DNA from: GCA-002050365 sp038235165
GTDB taxonomy: Bacteria > Acidobacteriota > Blastocatellia > Pyrinomonadales > Pyrinomonadaceae
Direction of reading: 5' to 3'
Assembly: GCA_038235165.1 (NCBI GenBank)
Contig: JBBSUG010000008.1
Coordinates: 62,001-126,000 of the forward strand
Length of the DNA: 64,000 nt
Both the position numbers and the translations under genes were made by a program. The first letter of the stretch is position 1; every line of letters starts with the position of its first letter. Shown here piece after piece: positions 51,830 through 62,199 of this stretch. The notes beneath the pieces were generated by a model. The model was not told the DNA's origin and did not search any database. It saw nothing but the letters and a program-made list of their open reading frames with translations.

Positions 51830-52393
51830 TTATTTCACCCTTTCGATATATTTCGCTTCAGTCGGATTGACGCGGATTTTTTCGCCTTGCGTGATAAACG
51901 GCGGAACCGTAATGGTGACACCGTTTTCGAGCGTCGCCGGTTTATTTGAATTGGAAACAGTCGCCCCTTTGAGCGGCGGGTCAGTCTGCGTAATCGTCAA
52001 ATCGAGCGAACCCGGAAGTTCAATGCCGATGGGGGTAGTTTCGTAAAATTCGACCTGAATTTTGAGACCCGGCATCAGCCATTGTGCCGCGTCGCCCAAA
52101 TTTTCTTCGCTCATCGAAACCTGTTCAAAGTTTTCGGTGTTCATAAAATGATGCTGTTCGCCGTCGGAATAAAGATACTCCATTTCGTGCTGTTCGAGAT
52201 TCACTTTATCAACCGACTCGTTTGACCGAAAACGATGATCGAACGAACTTCCGGTTATCAAATTTCTCACGCGCGTCTGCACGACCGCATTGCCTTTTCC
52301 CGGCGTAATGTGCCGAAATTCCATCACCTTACAGGGCGTTGCGTCAATAAGTAGAACCATTCCTTTGCGAACGCCGCTTGCTGAAATTGCCAT
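51830..52393 (-). CDS. efp: Translation elongation factor P
   Basis: The 187-residue protein has the three beta-barrel domains of EF-P, which relieves stalling at polyproline. The conserved loop with the modified residue is HITPGKGNAVVQTRVRNL (Lys about 34). It ends in the family signature VTITVPPFITQGEKIRVNP. No modification enzyme (epmA, or EarP-type for Arg forms) is adjacent. Confidence 0.96.
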   Translation of the reverse strand: MAISASGVRKGMVLLIDATPCKVMEFRHITPGKGNAVVQTRVRNLITGSSFDHRFRSNESVDKVNLEQHEMEYLYSDGEQHHFMNTENFEQVSMSEENLGDAAQWLMPGLKIQVEFYETTPIGIELPGSLDLTITQTDPPLKGATVSNSNKPATLENGVTITVPPFITQGEKIRVNPTEAKYIERVK

Positions 52394-52492
52394 AAAGTTT
52401 TTATTATCTCCGTTGTGTTAAATTGATTTTATAAAGTTTCTAGTTTAGTTTTAGCTTCGTAATTTTGTCTAGTCGGCAGATTAACACCTTAA

Positions 52493-53575
52493 TTATAAAT
52501 TCACCATCGCGTTCGTCTCGTTTGATTTTCGCGCCGCGTCCAAAACTTTTTGAACTTTCAAACCGTCGGCGAAAGTCGCCGCGTTTTCAATTTCCGTTTT
52601 GCCTTCGCGGATTGCTTCGACAATTTTCGGCGCAAAACTCGTAAATCCGCGCGAAAATCCGGTGTCAGCAACGCCTTCGAGCGGTTTGTCGAATTCCACT
52701 TCGATTTCGCGCCAATCTTTATCGTCTTTCGTCGCCAGAAAAATTTCGCCGCGATGACCGACGCGCATCGCGCCTTCCGTGCCGAAAAATTCGATGCGGT
52801 TTTGATATTTCGGACGTTCGACCATCGAAACAGAAACGATTCCCGTCGCGTCTTCGGTCAAATCGCCGTCGGCAAAACGCAAAATCAAATTCGATTCGTC
52901 ATCTGTTGTAACTTCGCGCATTTCACCCGATTTTTCTTCGCGCCGTTCTTTGACGTGCGTTTGCAGTTGGCAAAAAACGCTCGAAATTTCCGCGTCCAAA
53001 AACCAGTTAAACGAGTCAATAATGTGCGAACCGATTGCGCCCAACGAGCCGCCGCCTTGTTTTTCGTCAGACCACCAATTCCACTTGACATCGAGCGAAC
53101 CGCGCGAAGCGTTGCGAAAATTATATTTGGCGTTGATAATTTTTCCGATTTCGCCGCGCCGTAGAATTTCACGCGCTTTTTGTCTGCCGTTTTGAAATCG
53201 AAGCTCGTGGTCAATTAACGCTAAGACTCCGCTTTTCTCGGCTTTTTCGGTCATCTCTTCGGCTTCGGCGACATTCATCGCCATCGGTTTTTCGCACAAA
53301 ATATGTTTTCCGCGCTCCAATGCAAAAAGCGTCATTTCTTTGTGCAGATTCGGCGGAGTTGTTATACAAACTAAATCAACATCTTTATATTCAACCGTTT
53401 CGCGCCAATCGCCGGTAAAATGTTCGATGTTAAATTCCTTGGCGGCTTTCTCTGCATTTTCAATATTACCGCTCGCAATTGAAACGATTTCCGCACCTTC
53501 ACATTGCATAAATGCGGGAATTTGCACTTTTCGCGCAAAACCCGTTCCGATTATTCCGATTTTTACTTTTTTCAT
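52493..53575 (-). CDS. Gfo/Idh/MocA-family oxidoreductase
   Basis: The 360-residue protein has the N-terminal NAD(P) loop IGIIGTGFARKVQIPAF and the EKP catalytic motif (GKHILCEKPMAMNVAEAEEM), with further conserved Lys/His sites in the C-terminal Gfo/Idh/MocA domain. It would oxidise or reduce a sugar or a derivative; the substrate cannot be assigned. The frame runs 23 codons further upstream into repeat R2 (53587-53670), so the ATG at 53575 is chosen. Confidence 0.88.
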   Translation of the reverse strand: MKKVKIGIIGTGFARKVQIPAFMQCEGAEIVSIASGNIENAEKAAKEFNIEHFTGDWRETVEYKDVDLVCITTPPNLHKEMTLFALERGKHILCEKPMAMNVAEAEEMTEKAEKSGVLALIDHELRFQNGRQKAREILRRGEIGKIINAKYNFRNASRGSLDVKWNWWSDEKQGGGSLGAIGSHIIDSFNWFLDAEISSVFCQLQTHVKERREEKSGEMREVTTDDESNLILRFADGDLTEDATGIVSVSMVERPKYQNRIEFFGTEGAMRVGHRGEIFLATKDDKDWREIEVEFDKPLEGVADTGFSRGFTSFAPKIVEAIREGKTEIENAATFADGLKVQKVLDAARKSNETNAMVNL

Positions 53576-53586
53576 AATTCTCAAAA

Positions 53587-53670
53587 TGCAGAAGCCTGCA
53601 CGAAGTAAGGGCGCAAAAAAGTGCGTTGGATAATTGTAAATCACGCCCTTACTTCGTGCGGGCTTCCGTA
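53587..53670. repeat. Palindromic element, family R2, copy 2
   Basis: 27-base arms (53587-53613 and 53644-53670) form an inverted repeat with three mismatches. CACGAAGTAAGGGCG is shared with the copy at 19931-20002. It lies between the selB stop and the oxidoreductase start, both of which read left. Confidence 0.8.
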
Positions 53671-53676
53671 ATAAAA

Positions 53677-55602
53677 CTACAAAACCAATCTTTTATCACC
53701 GGCGCGGCGCGTTATTTTTTCGCGGTCAAAATATTCGAGCAGCGGAATCGCATATTTGCGCGAAATTCCGGCGATGTCTTTGAATTTCGCCATATCAATC
53801 AAGCGATCAGGCGTTGTGGACGCGAAAACTTTGACTTTTTCAACTAATTCCTTAACTGCTTCGTTTGAGAAATAAAACTCTTCCGTTATTTTAATAATTT
53901 CGCCGGAATTCAGTAAAAGCTGGAAAACTTTACGGGCGTGTTCCTTTTTAAATTTCGTGTTGCTGATTGATTCGAGCAGAGCATTTTCCAGATTCGAAAC
54001 TTCTAGTTTCGCGTTTTTGTAAATTGTTTCTAATCTTTCTTTGATTAATTTCTCGTCGCCCGAAAGTTCCTGATTATGCGATTTTGCCGCAACGACATCT
54101 TTGTCGGCGGAAATTTTGCCGTCTTTTTCGAGCGATGAAAGCGTGGTTTTGAAGATTTCAAGCGGCAGATGTGAAAAAAGTTTCTCGCGCAGAGTTTCGC
54201 GCATAATTCCTTTTGATAAAGGTTCGCGCTTGTGATGATTTTCGATTTCGGCGAGAGTTTTTGTCTTCAAATTATCAAACGGTGTTCGCCCTACAAAAAA
54301 CTTTTCTGCTTCAATAGCTGCTGTTTTTTCGACATTTTCCGCAATCGCTTTTTTCAAAATTTCGTCGCGCCAACCTGTCCGCGCCTGTAAATCGGCGAAA
54401 GTCAAACCGTGTTCACCGGCAGTTTCGAGAAAAAGTTTTATTTGTTTAGCTTTGTCGTTTTCAGATTCGATCAAATTTGTTAAGTATTTGCGAATGTTTT
54501 CAACGTCTTTGCGCCGATGTTTGACTGCCAAAGCGTCCAGAATTTTGCCGCCTGCAATCGTGATTTGCGGCGAATAAGAACGCAAGATAAATCTCTCATT
54601 CGGAATCGTAACGACCGGAATTTCAAGGCGCAACTGCACAAAATCCTTTTCGCCTTGTTTGATTTCGCCCGTTTCATTTAGAACCTGCATACGCGCCAAC
54701 GCTTCGATTGTGCCGATGTGAACGCGAACTCTCTGGCGCGATTTCAAACTTTTTTTCGCGCCCTTTAAAACCTCGATTTCCGCGTCGAAAATCTGCGTCG
54801 GACGCAAAGTGTTCGGAACGGTCAAAACCATTCCGCGCTCGATTTTATCGTAATCAATGCCGCCGAGATTGATCGCCGTGCGCTGTCCGGCGTGTGCCGA
54901 TTTGACGGATTTGTTATGAGTTTGAAGTCCGCGCACGCGAACTTTTTGCGAAATAGGCAAAATCTCCAGTTCGTTTGATTCGCTGATTTCACCCGAAATA
55001 AGCGTTCCGGTAACAACTGCGCCGAAACCTTTGACCGAAAATGAACGGTCAATCGGCAGACGCGCGATTGTTTCATCTTTTCTATTCGGAATTTTCGCGG
55101 CGAGAATTTTCAAAGTTTCTTTTAATTCTTCGATGCCTTCGCCGGTTTTCGCGCTGACGGCGACCATCGGTGCGTTTTCGAGAAATGAATTTTCGACGAG
55201 TTCCGAAGCGTCCAAATTCACGAGTTCGAGCAGTTCTTCGTCAACCAAATCTTTTTTTGTCAAAACAACCAAACCCGTCTTAATCTGCAAAAGACGGCAA
55301 ATCTCGAAATGCTCGCGCGTCTGCGGCATCACGCCTTCGTCGGACGCAATCACGAGCGCGACCAGATCAATTCCGTGCGCTCCGGCAAGCATATTTTTAA
55401 CAAACTTTTCGTGTCCCGGAACGTCCACAAACCCGATGTGTAAATCGCCCAGAGCGAGTTCGGCAAAACCGATGTCAATCGTGATGCCGCGCTGTTTTTC
55501 TTCCGGCAGACGGTCGGCATCAACGCCCGTCAAGGCTTTGACGAGCGCGGTTTTCCCGTGATCAATATGTCCGGCGGTGCCGATGATGATGTCCAAATTC
55601 AA
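53677..55602 (-). CDS. selB: Selenocysteine-specific elongation factor
   Basis: The 641-residue EF-Tu relative delivers Sec-tRNA to UGA codons. The GTPase motifs are GTAGHIDHGKTALVKALTG (G1), VDVPGHEKF (G3) and LTKKDLVDEE (G4). Domains 2 and 3 follow to about residue 370. The C-terminal part contains four winged-helix domains (for example LTFADLQARTGWRDEILKKA) that would bind the SECIS RNA. No selA, selD or tRNA-Sec gene was recognised in the window. The stop lies 7 bases past the R2 element. Confidence 0.94.
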   Translation of the reverse strand: MNLDIIIGTAGHIDHGKTALVKALTGVDADRLPEEKQRGITIDIGFAELALGDLHIGFVDVPGHEKFVKNMLAGAHGIDLVALVIASDEGVMPQTREHFEICRLLQIKTGLVVLTKKDLVDEELLELVNLDASELVENSFLENAPMVAVSAKTGEGIEELKETLKILAAKIPNRKDETIARLPIDRSFSVKGFGAVVTGTLISGEISESNELEILPISQKVRVRGLQTHNKSVKSAHAGQRTAINLGGIDYDKIERGMVLTVPNTLRPTQIFDAEIEVLKGAKKSLKSRQRVRVHIGTIEALARMQVLNETGEIKQGEKDFVQLRLEIPVVTIPNERFILRSYSPQITIAGGKILDALAVKHRRKDVENIRKYLTNLIESENDKAKQIKLFLETAGEHGLTFADLQARTGWRDEILKKAIAENVEKTAAIEAEKFFVGRTPFDNLKTKTLAEIENHHKREPLSKGIMRETLREKLFSHLPLEIFKTTLSSLEKDGKISADKDVVAAKSHNQELSGDEKLIKERLETIYKNAKLEVSNLENALLESISNTKFKKEHARKVFQLLLNSGEIIKITEEFYFSNEAVKELVEKVKVFASTTPDRLIDMAKFKDIAGISRKYAIPLLEYFDREKITRRAGDKRLVL

Positions 55603-55712
55603 ATTGCAAAATCTAAAATACGCAAATCTTTATTTAAGTTTAGACCGACAAACAAAAAGTTCAAGGTCAAAATCACTGTTTTGACCTTGAACTCCAAATT
55701 TCCAGATGCAGT

Positions 55713-57845
55713 TTAGTTAGCAATTTCAAAATCAATCGCCTGCGAAGTCGTTTCGCCGGTCAGCAAATCCTTGACGATAATTTGCAAAGCATAATCGCCG
55801 GTTTCGATATTGGGATTCAACTTTAAATAACCGAAATCGTTAATGCGCGTCAAATCCGACTGCTTTTCTAGTTCCGCCGCCTGCGGTTTGCCCTCGGTGA
55901 CGATTTTTCCGTCGTGGTAAAGATTAACCTGGACGGATAATTTTGGCTGATTCGTGGTTTTGTCAATTTGCGCGTTGTAAAGCGTGTAGGAATAAGCCGT
56001 AATCGTGTTCGGGCGAAAAATCCGAATCGCCGGAACTGCGGTCGAATCGGTTAAAGAAAGCGCATTTTCCGGTTTAACCGCCGACGGCGAGATGAATTTA
56101 CCGGCAGCATCAACCGCTCCGATATTCAGACCTGAAATAAAAATTTTGCTTTTTCTGAGATCGGGAATTTGAATAGCTTGGCTTGCCGAACCGATGCCCC
56201 GGCTGTTCGTATCGCGGATCGCCAATCGAAAATTGTAATTTCCGGCTTTTTTGACCGGCACGTCAGTCGTGTAAATCAAACCGTTTTGCCGAATGAGAGG
56301 CATTGCTGCCGCTTCTATTTTGAAAGTATGTGTGCGGTTAAATTCGTCAACCACTTCATTTTTTTCGTTCAGAGTGACGGCAACGACATCGAAAACGGCT
56401 TTCTTAAATCCGTTCGGCTCGTCGGTGAAAGTGATTTGGTCGCCGTTCAGATGAACTAGCGCACGAACCGCACTGCCTTCCGCTGGACTGTTGACGAAAA
56501 AAGCGTCGAGCTGCACGCTCAAACCGGCTCTCGGCAGCGGCGCGACAAGTGCGTCGTAAAGTTCGCTGTCGCCGGTGCGTTTTCTCGGTGCGACCGCTTC
56601 GTCGGTTTTGCCCAAAAAACCGGTGCGCGAAGCTACTTTCAAATCGCCGCGTTTCAGTTTTATTTCGACGCTGTTATACTTTTTGTCTTTGAAAGTTCCG
56701 TCGCCCGGTTCATACCCGATCAAATAGTAACCTTTCTCCAAACTCAGGGCGCGGCGAATCGGAACATCAAGATAGTTTTGGTCTTTATAAAATTTACCGC
56801 CGGTTTCTTCGGCGAGAAAAAACAGACCGTCGCGTCTATTGTTGAGTTCCGTCGTTCGGTCGGAAAGTAGTTTACCTGTTTGTCCTGAGGATACACTTTC
56901 ACCAGCGCCAATAAATCCGGGATTAACTAATCCGCGCACATCCACCGTGTTAAAAACAGTCGAAGCACGATTTGCCAAATCGGTCAGATCGCGTAAAGCA
57001 TCAAGAGCCTGCCTTCTTTCGCCGGTGCGTGTTCGAATAAATATTCCATCCGACAACAGAAAGATAATTTTTCGCCCGCTGACTCTTTCCAACCCGCGCA
57101 CGACATAACGCATTACGCCGATGACCCCGACTGTCTGATTGTCGCGGATAACATCTTCGCCGCGTTCACGACTCTTCCGGCTCTCGGCTGACTCGAAGTT
57201 GCCGTCTGTTTTTTTGTTCATTGAATCATCGCGCGCCGTCTCGAAAAAGCCGCCGCCATAACTGCTGCAGACTCCCGTCGGTAAATAAAAATGAACCTCT
57301 TTGACGACGCGCAGCAGTTGGGCTTTATCCGAAGTATATTGCTGCAATAAACTGCTTCCGCCGCGCGTCCGGTAAATCGCCACCAAATCATTCGGCAGCA
57401 TTTGTTCATTGACAAATTTAACCAGCGCGTCGTGCGCCGCCGCCATCCCAATTAGCGAAGATATGCAGTTTCCGTCGTCAACGATAAAAGTGATAATGCG
57501 TCCGGCATTTTCGGGGCGCACCTTTGAAGGCGGCGGCAAAACGACGTTTTTGCCGTTCTTGACCACCGTTTTCGGCGAAGATGCGGCGGGTGTTTCCGTG
57601 TTGACGTAAGAAAAATTCGTGATTTCCTGCCGTTTCCCGTCCTGCAAAATCTCGAAGTCGGCGGCAGTCAAATTTTTCACCTGATTACCGTCTTTGTCAG
57701 TCACAATCGCATCGAACTGGACTAACTTAGTCGTGATCTTGACCACATCGTCTTCGTCCGTCGGATTCGGCGCGGGCTGTGTCGTTTGAGCGGCAACAGA
57801 AATTGAAGCAAGCAGCAGGCACAATATGGTAAAAAATATTTTCAT
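55713..57845 (-). CDS. VWFA-related Acidobacterial-domain protein (paralogue 1)
   Basis: The 710-residue protein has a signal peptide (MKIFFTILCLLLASISVAAQ) and the N-terminal segment VQFDAIVTDKDGNQVKNLTA. A von-Willebrand-A-like domain follows at about 110-390, in which the usual metal-site DxSxS is degenerate (IVDDGNCISS). A beta-rich C-terminal half runs from about 420 to 710. It matches the 'VWFA-related Acidobacterial domain' family (TIGR03436-type), exported and of unknown function. Spacing of 9 bases to the upstream gene and AAGGAG before the ATG show it is the last gene of a leftward operon of four paralogues. Confidence 0.85.
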   Translation of the reverse strand: MKIFFTILCLLLASISVAAQTTQPAPNPTDEDDVVKITTKLVQFDAIVTDKDGNQVKNLTAADFEILQDGKRQEITNFSYVNTETPAASSPKTVVKNGKNVVLPPPSKVRPENAGRIITFIVDDGNCISSLIGMAAAHDALVKFVNEQMLPNDLVAIYRTRGGSSLLQQYTSDKAQLLRVVKEVHFYLPTGVCSSYGGGFFETARDDSMNKKTDGNFESAESRKSRERGEDVIRDNQTVGVIGVMRYVVRGLERVSGRKIIFLLSDGIFIRTRTGERRQALDALRDLTDLANRASTVFNTVDVRGLVNPGFIGAGESVSSGQTGKLLSDRTTELNNRRDGLFFLAEETGGKFYKDQNYLDVPIRRALSLEKGYYLIGYEPGDGTFKDKKYNSVEIKLKRGDLKVASRTGFLGKTDEAVAPRKRTGDSELYDALVAPLPRAGLSVQLDAFFVNSPAEGSAVRALVHLNGDQITFTDEPNGFKKAVFDVVAVTLNEKNEVVDEFNRTHTFKIEAAAMPLIRQNGLIYTTDVPVKKAGNYNFRLAIRDTNSRGIGSASQAIQIPDLRKSKIFISGLNIGAVDAAGKFISPSAVKPENALSLTDSTAVPAIRIFRPNTITAYSYTLYNAQIDKTTNQPKLSVQVNLYHDGKIVTEGKPQAAELEKQSDLTRINDFGYLKLNPNIETGDYALQIIVKDLLTGETTSQAIDFEIAN

Positions 57846-57854
57846 AAATTCTCC

Positions 57855-59978
57855 TTATTTGACAACCTCGAAATCAATCCACTGTGAGGTTGTTTTGTTT
57901 GACTGCAAATCTTTGACAATGATTTGCAGTGCGTAATCGCCTTCTGAAATGTCGGGTGTTAATTTTAGATAACCGTAATCATTGATGCGGGTTAAGTCGT
58001 TTTGCGGTTCGAGTTGAGCGTTTTGCGGTTTCCCGTCTAAAACGATTTCTCCGTCACGATACAGAATAACCTGCACGGACAATACCGGCTGATTTGTTGT
58101 TTTATCAATACGGGCATTGTAGATTTTGTACGAATAACCGAGAATTGATCCCGAATGAAATTTGCGAATGGCAGGAATCGAACTCGCCGATACGGTGGCA
58201 AAAGCATTAACGGCTTTTTCTATTGAAGGCATCACCGGTTTGCCGCCTTCCATCGTCATCTCGCCAAGCGTCAGCCCGGACAAAAAGATTTTGCTTTTAA
58301 TTAAATTAGGAACTTCAATTTGCTGTGAAGCCGAGCCGAGCAGTTTGGACGAAGCATCTCGCACGGCGATGCGAAAGTTGTAATCTCCGGCTTTTTTTAC
58401 CGGAACATCCGCCGAATAAACTAAACCTTTTTGCTGAACTTCCGCCAGATAAATTGCCGGAAAACGAATCGTGTGCGTTCGGTTAAATTCGTCAACTACT
58501 TCATTTTTTCCGTCTAAAGTTACGGCGAAAACATCAAAAACGGCTTTTTTCATTCCGTCCGGTTCATCCGTAAAAGTTAATTTTTTGCCGTCGAGATATA
58601 AAAGAGTTCGAGCAAAACTGCCTTCCGATGCAGTGTTGGCGAAAAATGCGGTGACGCGCAAATTGAGTCCGGCACTCGGCAAGGGAGCGACGACGGCTTC
58701 ATAAAGTTCACTGTCGCCAGTGCGCGGTTTTGAACGAATGTCTTTGTCGGTTATTCCGCTAAATCCTGAACGCGAATTGACAACCAGATCGGCGCGGTTC
58801 AGTTTAATTTTGATTTCGTGAAATTTTTTACCCTTGAAAGTTTCTTCTTCCGGCTGATAACCGATCAGGTAATATCCTGTTTCAGCCTTTAACGCCTGCT
58901 GAATCGGATAATCAATAAAATTCATATTTCGGTAAAGTTTGCCGCCTGTTTTATCCGCCGCATACGCCATTCCGCTCAACCTGCCGGACAGATCACCGAT
59001 ACTTGAATTTTTGTCCAATGTCTGCGGGTCTCCGATTTTAAAACTGTCGGATGCCTGCGCTCCCGGCGCGACCAACCCTCGCACATCAATCGAATTGATG
59101 ACGACGGATGTGCGGTTTGCTAATTCGATCAAGTTCCGTGTTTTACTGAAAGAATTTACATATAAATTGTTGCCGTCGGCAATCGGTAAGTTTTCAGACA
59201 GAAGAAAAAGAATCTTTCGTCCGCCTACGCGCCGCAAGCCGTTCAATGCAAATTTTACGACACCGATTGTCCCGCTAACCTGATTGTCCCGGTTGAATTC
59301 CTCGACGGCTTGACGATTTTCACGGTCTCTTTTACTTTCATTCAAGATGCTTTCACTCCCGGTCTTGTTTTCATTTTCAATGCCGCTGCCGCCGCAATTG
59401 CCTAAAGTCGAGTATCCGCGAATTTTACCGACAATATCCAGAAGGCGTGTTTTGTCGGATGTATATTGCTGAAGAAGTGAACTGCCGGCGTGAGACAAGT
59501 AAATAGCGACCAAATCACCGGGCTGCATTTGTTCTCTGACAAATTTTCTCAGTCCGTCCCGTGCTGTTTTCATTCCTCTCATCGAAACGAAACAGTTTCC
59601 GTCATCTACGACAAAAGTAATGATGCGGCTCGTTTCAACCGCGTTTATCACGGTGGGCGGCGGGAGCGGCATATTTTTATCCGTCTTGCCACTCCTGGCA
59701 GTTTGCATTTTCTTTCCGGTCTCCGTGTTGACGTAAGAAAAGCCGGTTATTTTCTGCGGCTTTCCGTCTTGTAGTATTTCAATGTCATTTGCCGTCAAAT
59801 CAATGACCGGATTACCTTTCTTGTCCGTGACAACCGCGTCAATCTGCACCAAATCGGTTGAAATTTTCACCACTTCATCTTCCACCGTTTGGGGCGGTGT
59901 CGGCTGTGTTGTTTGAGCATCTACGGAAACGGACAATAACAAAATAATCGTGAACAGTGTGAGTGAAATGTTTTTCAT
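57855..59978 (-). CDS. VWFA-related Acidobacterial-domain protein (paralogue 2)
   Basis: The 707-residue paralogue has the same order: signal peptide, VQIDAVVTDKKGNPVIDLTA, and a VWA-like domain with degenerate metal site (TFVVDDGNCFVS). The beta-rich C-terminal half ends DFEVVK. The ATG at 59978, preceded by AAAGGAGAC, is chosen over the longer frame, which overlaps the next gene. It is one of four tandem copies, presumably produced by gene duplication. Confidence 0.85.
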   Translation of the reverse strand: MKNISLTLFTIILLLSVSVDAQTTQPTPPQTVEDEVVKISTDLVQIDAVVTDKKGNPVIDLTANDIEILQDGKPQKITGFSYVNTETGKKMQTARSGKTDKNMPLPPPTVINAVETSRIITFVVDDGNCFVSMRGMKTARDGLRKFVREQMQPGDLVAIYLSHAGSSLLQQYTSDKTRLLDIVGKIRGYSTLGNCGGSGIENENKTGSESILNESKRDRENRQAVEEFNRDNQVSGTIGVVKFALNGLRRVGGRKILFLLSENLPIADGNNLYVNSFSKTRNLIELANRTSVVINSIDVRGLVAPGAQASDSFKIGDPQTLDKNSSIGDLSGRLSGMAYAADKTGGKLYRNMNFIDYPIQQALKAETGYYLIGYQPEEETFKGKKFHEIKIKLNRADLVVNSRSGFSGITDKDIRSKPRTGDSELYEAVVAPLPSAGLNLRVTAFFANTASEGSFARTLLYLDGKKLTFTDEPDGMKKAVFDVFAVTLDGKNEVVDEFNRTHTIRFPAIYLAEVQQKGLVYSADVPVKKAGDYNFRIAVRDASSKLLGSASQQIEVPNLIKSKIFLSGLTLGEMTMEGGKPVMPSIEKAVNAFATVSASSIPAIRKFHSGSILGYSYKIYNARIDKTTNQPVLSVQVILYRDGEIVLDGKPQNAQLEPQNDLTRINDYGYLKLTPDISEGDYALQIIVKDLQSNKTTSQWIDFEVVK

Positions 59979-59991
59979 AGAGTCTCCTTTG

Positions 59992-62187
59992 TTATTGAAC
60001 GATTTCAAAATCAATTGACTGCGCGGCAAGTTGATTTTTTTCCTTCGCCAATTTGTCCGTGATGACTATTTGCAGAGCGTAATCTCCCGGCGACAAATCG
60101 GTTCCGAGCGTGATGGCGTTTGAAACTTCGATGCGCGACGAATCTTTTTGGTCGCTGCTGTTGATCGGTGACGGTGCGCCTTCGACGACCGGTTTGCCTT
60201 CACGAAAAAGGCGCACCTGCATTTGAAGCTGCGGTTTTTGTCCGGCGGCGGATTTCGCGTTGTAAATGATAAAGGCGTAGGTGAACACCGATCCGCGTTT
60301 GAATTTGCGAACAACCGTGTCGAGCAGTGCGCTGTTGTCGGGCGCATTTGTATTGTCGTTTTGTCCGAGAGATATTTTTTTCCATTCGTCGAGCGAATAT
60401 TGTTTGACGACGAGATTTGATAATGTCAGTTTCTTTTTGCTGAGGTCGGGAATTTCGATAAACTGCGATGCCGCGCCGATTTTTCCCGTCGCCGTGTCCT
60501 GCAATGCTATTCTGAACTGATAGGCATCGGGTTTGATGATCGGCACAGGCAAATTGTAAATAATGCCGTTTCGCTGCACTCTGGCAAATTGTTCTTTGGT
60601 AAATTTCAGCGTTTGCGAATTTATTTTATTGTTCGCCGATGCGCCGTCGGAGTTGTAAACCGCCGCGACGATGTTGAATTCGGTGTGGTAAAAACCTTCA
60701 TTGTCGAGTTTAAAGGTCAATTCCTTCGGGTCAATATAAACAAACGAACGAATAAAACTGCGATCCCGGTCGTCGTTGTAGAAAATCGAATACAAACTGA
60801 GGTTGATTTCATCAGCACCGAATGGGGAAACCAGCGCGGCGGTCAGTTTTTGTCGCGGATTCTGCGGGATTTGTCGAATTTCTTTGTCGGTAATTCCGAA
60901 AAAACCGCTTCGGTAACGTACTTTAAAATCGGGGCGGGTGACTTTGATCGTGATATTGTTAAACTTGGCTCTTTTCGGGTCAAAGGTTTCCGCGTCCGGC
61001 TGATAACCCATCAAATAATAACCGTTTTGGTCTTCCGTAACTTTATTTAATCCGTAGTTGATACCGTTTTGATTGACAAACGGAATTCCCCCTGTTTCGT
61101 AGGCAAGATACCGCAAACTTTGCTGCGAATCAATAAATTTATCCGCTCTTTGCTCTCGACTATTACTTCCAGCCGAACCGGGAAAAGTAGAGGTTATGTC
61201 ATCTTGCGCTAATGCCATTCCTTCTGCCCGCAGTCCGCGCGGATCAATAGTATAGATGACCACCGACGAACGATTGGCTAAATCAGCGAGAGTTCTCATC
61301 GAATCAACGATTCTGTTCGGAGTCGCTCTTCCCGACACATCAAATGAAAATGAGGAAAACCCTTCGGAAATGAGCATCAGCGATTTGCGTCCCGGCAATT
61401 CACGCAGCCCGCGAATAATATAACTCAACGCGCCGAGCGTCCCGACGGCAAAACTTTCGTTGCGAAATTGATCTGCACGACCTTGCGCTGCGGCACTTTC
61501 TTGTGTTCCCGCAACAGTTTTGACTTTCCCCTGATAGTCTATTCCGCCGTTGATTTCGTCCTCAAAATTCGGGCTGATCGGCTCAAACGTGTTTATTCCG
61601 GCTCTGCCCTGCGGATTCCACTTTACTTTATCAACGGCGGCGAGAAGCTGCCGTTTGTCGGAGGTAAATGATTGCAGTGCGCCAATGCCGACCCCGGTTT
61701 TGATAATCGCCACCAAATCGCCGTCCTGCATCTGCTCGTTGATAAATTTTCGCAGTGCCTTTTGCACAAAATAGGTGCTGTCGAAGGAAAGTCCCAAATC
61801 ATCAACGACAATCGCGTAAGTGCGGCGAACCTGTTCGAGTCTTAATTTGGCGGATGGGGCGGGAATCGCATATTTGTTTTTTTCCTTTGGACTTTGTTCT
61901 GCCGTCGGCGTATCTGCCGGTTTATTTGCGCCGTTGGCAAGAATATAGGAAAAATTTGATACGTCCTGTTTCTTGCCGTTCTCGTAAATTTCAAAATCTT
62001 CCGGTTTCAAGTCCGTCACCTGTTTTCCGTTTTTGTCGGTGACGACGACATCGAGCTGAATCAGATTGGTCGAGATTTTCACCACGTCATCTTCGACCGG
62101 CGGCGGTGTCGGTTGCGTCGTCTGGGCGAACACGGAAACGGACAGTAATAAAACAATTGCGGTCAGCGTCAGGATAGATAATTTCAT
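59992..62187 (-). CDS. VWFA-related Acidobacterial-domain protein (paralogue 3)
   Basis: The 731-residue paralogue has a signal peptide (ILTLTAIVLLLSVSVFAQ) and then IQLDVVVTDKNGKQVTDLKP. The VWA-like domain starts YAIVVDDLGLSFDS, where the canonical DxSxS is reduced to a D-x3-S form, and a long beta-rich C-terminal part follows. A GGAG site precedes the ATG. It is closer to paralogue 4 than to 1 and 2 (shared VDDLGLSF, 'DGDLAAI', 'QSLRYLAYETGGIP'). Confidence 0.85.
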   Translation of the reverse strand: MKLSILTLTAIVLLLSVSVFAQTTQPTPPPVEDDVVKISTNLIQLDVVVTDKNGKQVTDLKPEDFEIYENGKKQDVSNFSYILANGANKPADTPTAEQSPKEKNKYAIPAPSAKLRLEQVRRTYAIVVDDLGLSFDSTYFVQKALRKFINEQMQDGDLVAIIKTGVGIGALQSFTSDKRQLLAAVDKVKWNPQGRAGINTFEPISPNFEDEINGGIDYQGKVKTVAGTQESAAAQGRADQFRNESFAVGTLGALSYIIRGLRELPGRKSLMLISEGFSSFSFDVSGRATPNRIVDSMRTLADLANRSSVVIYTIDPRGLRAEGMALAQDDITSTFPGSAGSNSREQRADKFIDSQQSLRYLAYETGGIPFVNQNGINYGLNKVTEDQNGYYLMGYQPDAETFDPKRAKFNNITIKVTRPDFKVRYRSGFFGITDKEIRQIPQNPRQKLTAALVSPFGADEINLSLYSIFYNDDRDRSFIRSFVYIDPKELTFKLDNEGFYHTEFNIVAAVYNSDGASANNKINSQTLKFTKEQFARVQRNGIIYNLPVPIIKPDAYQFRIALQDTATGKIGAASQFIEIPDLSKKKLTLSNLVVKQYSLDEWKKISLGQNDNTNAPDNSALLDTVVRKFKRGSVFTYAFIIYNAKSAAGQKPQLQMQVRLFREGKPVVEGAPSPINSSDQKDSSRIEVSNAITLGTDLSPGDYALQIVITDKLAKEKNQLAAQSIDFEIVQ

Positions 62188-62199
62188 AAAACTTTTCTC

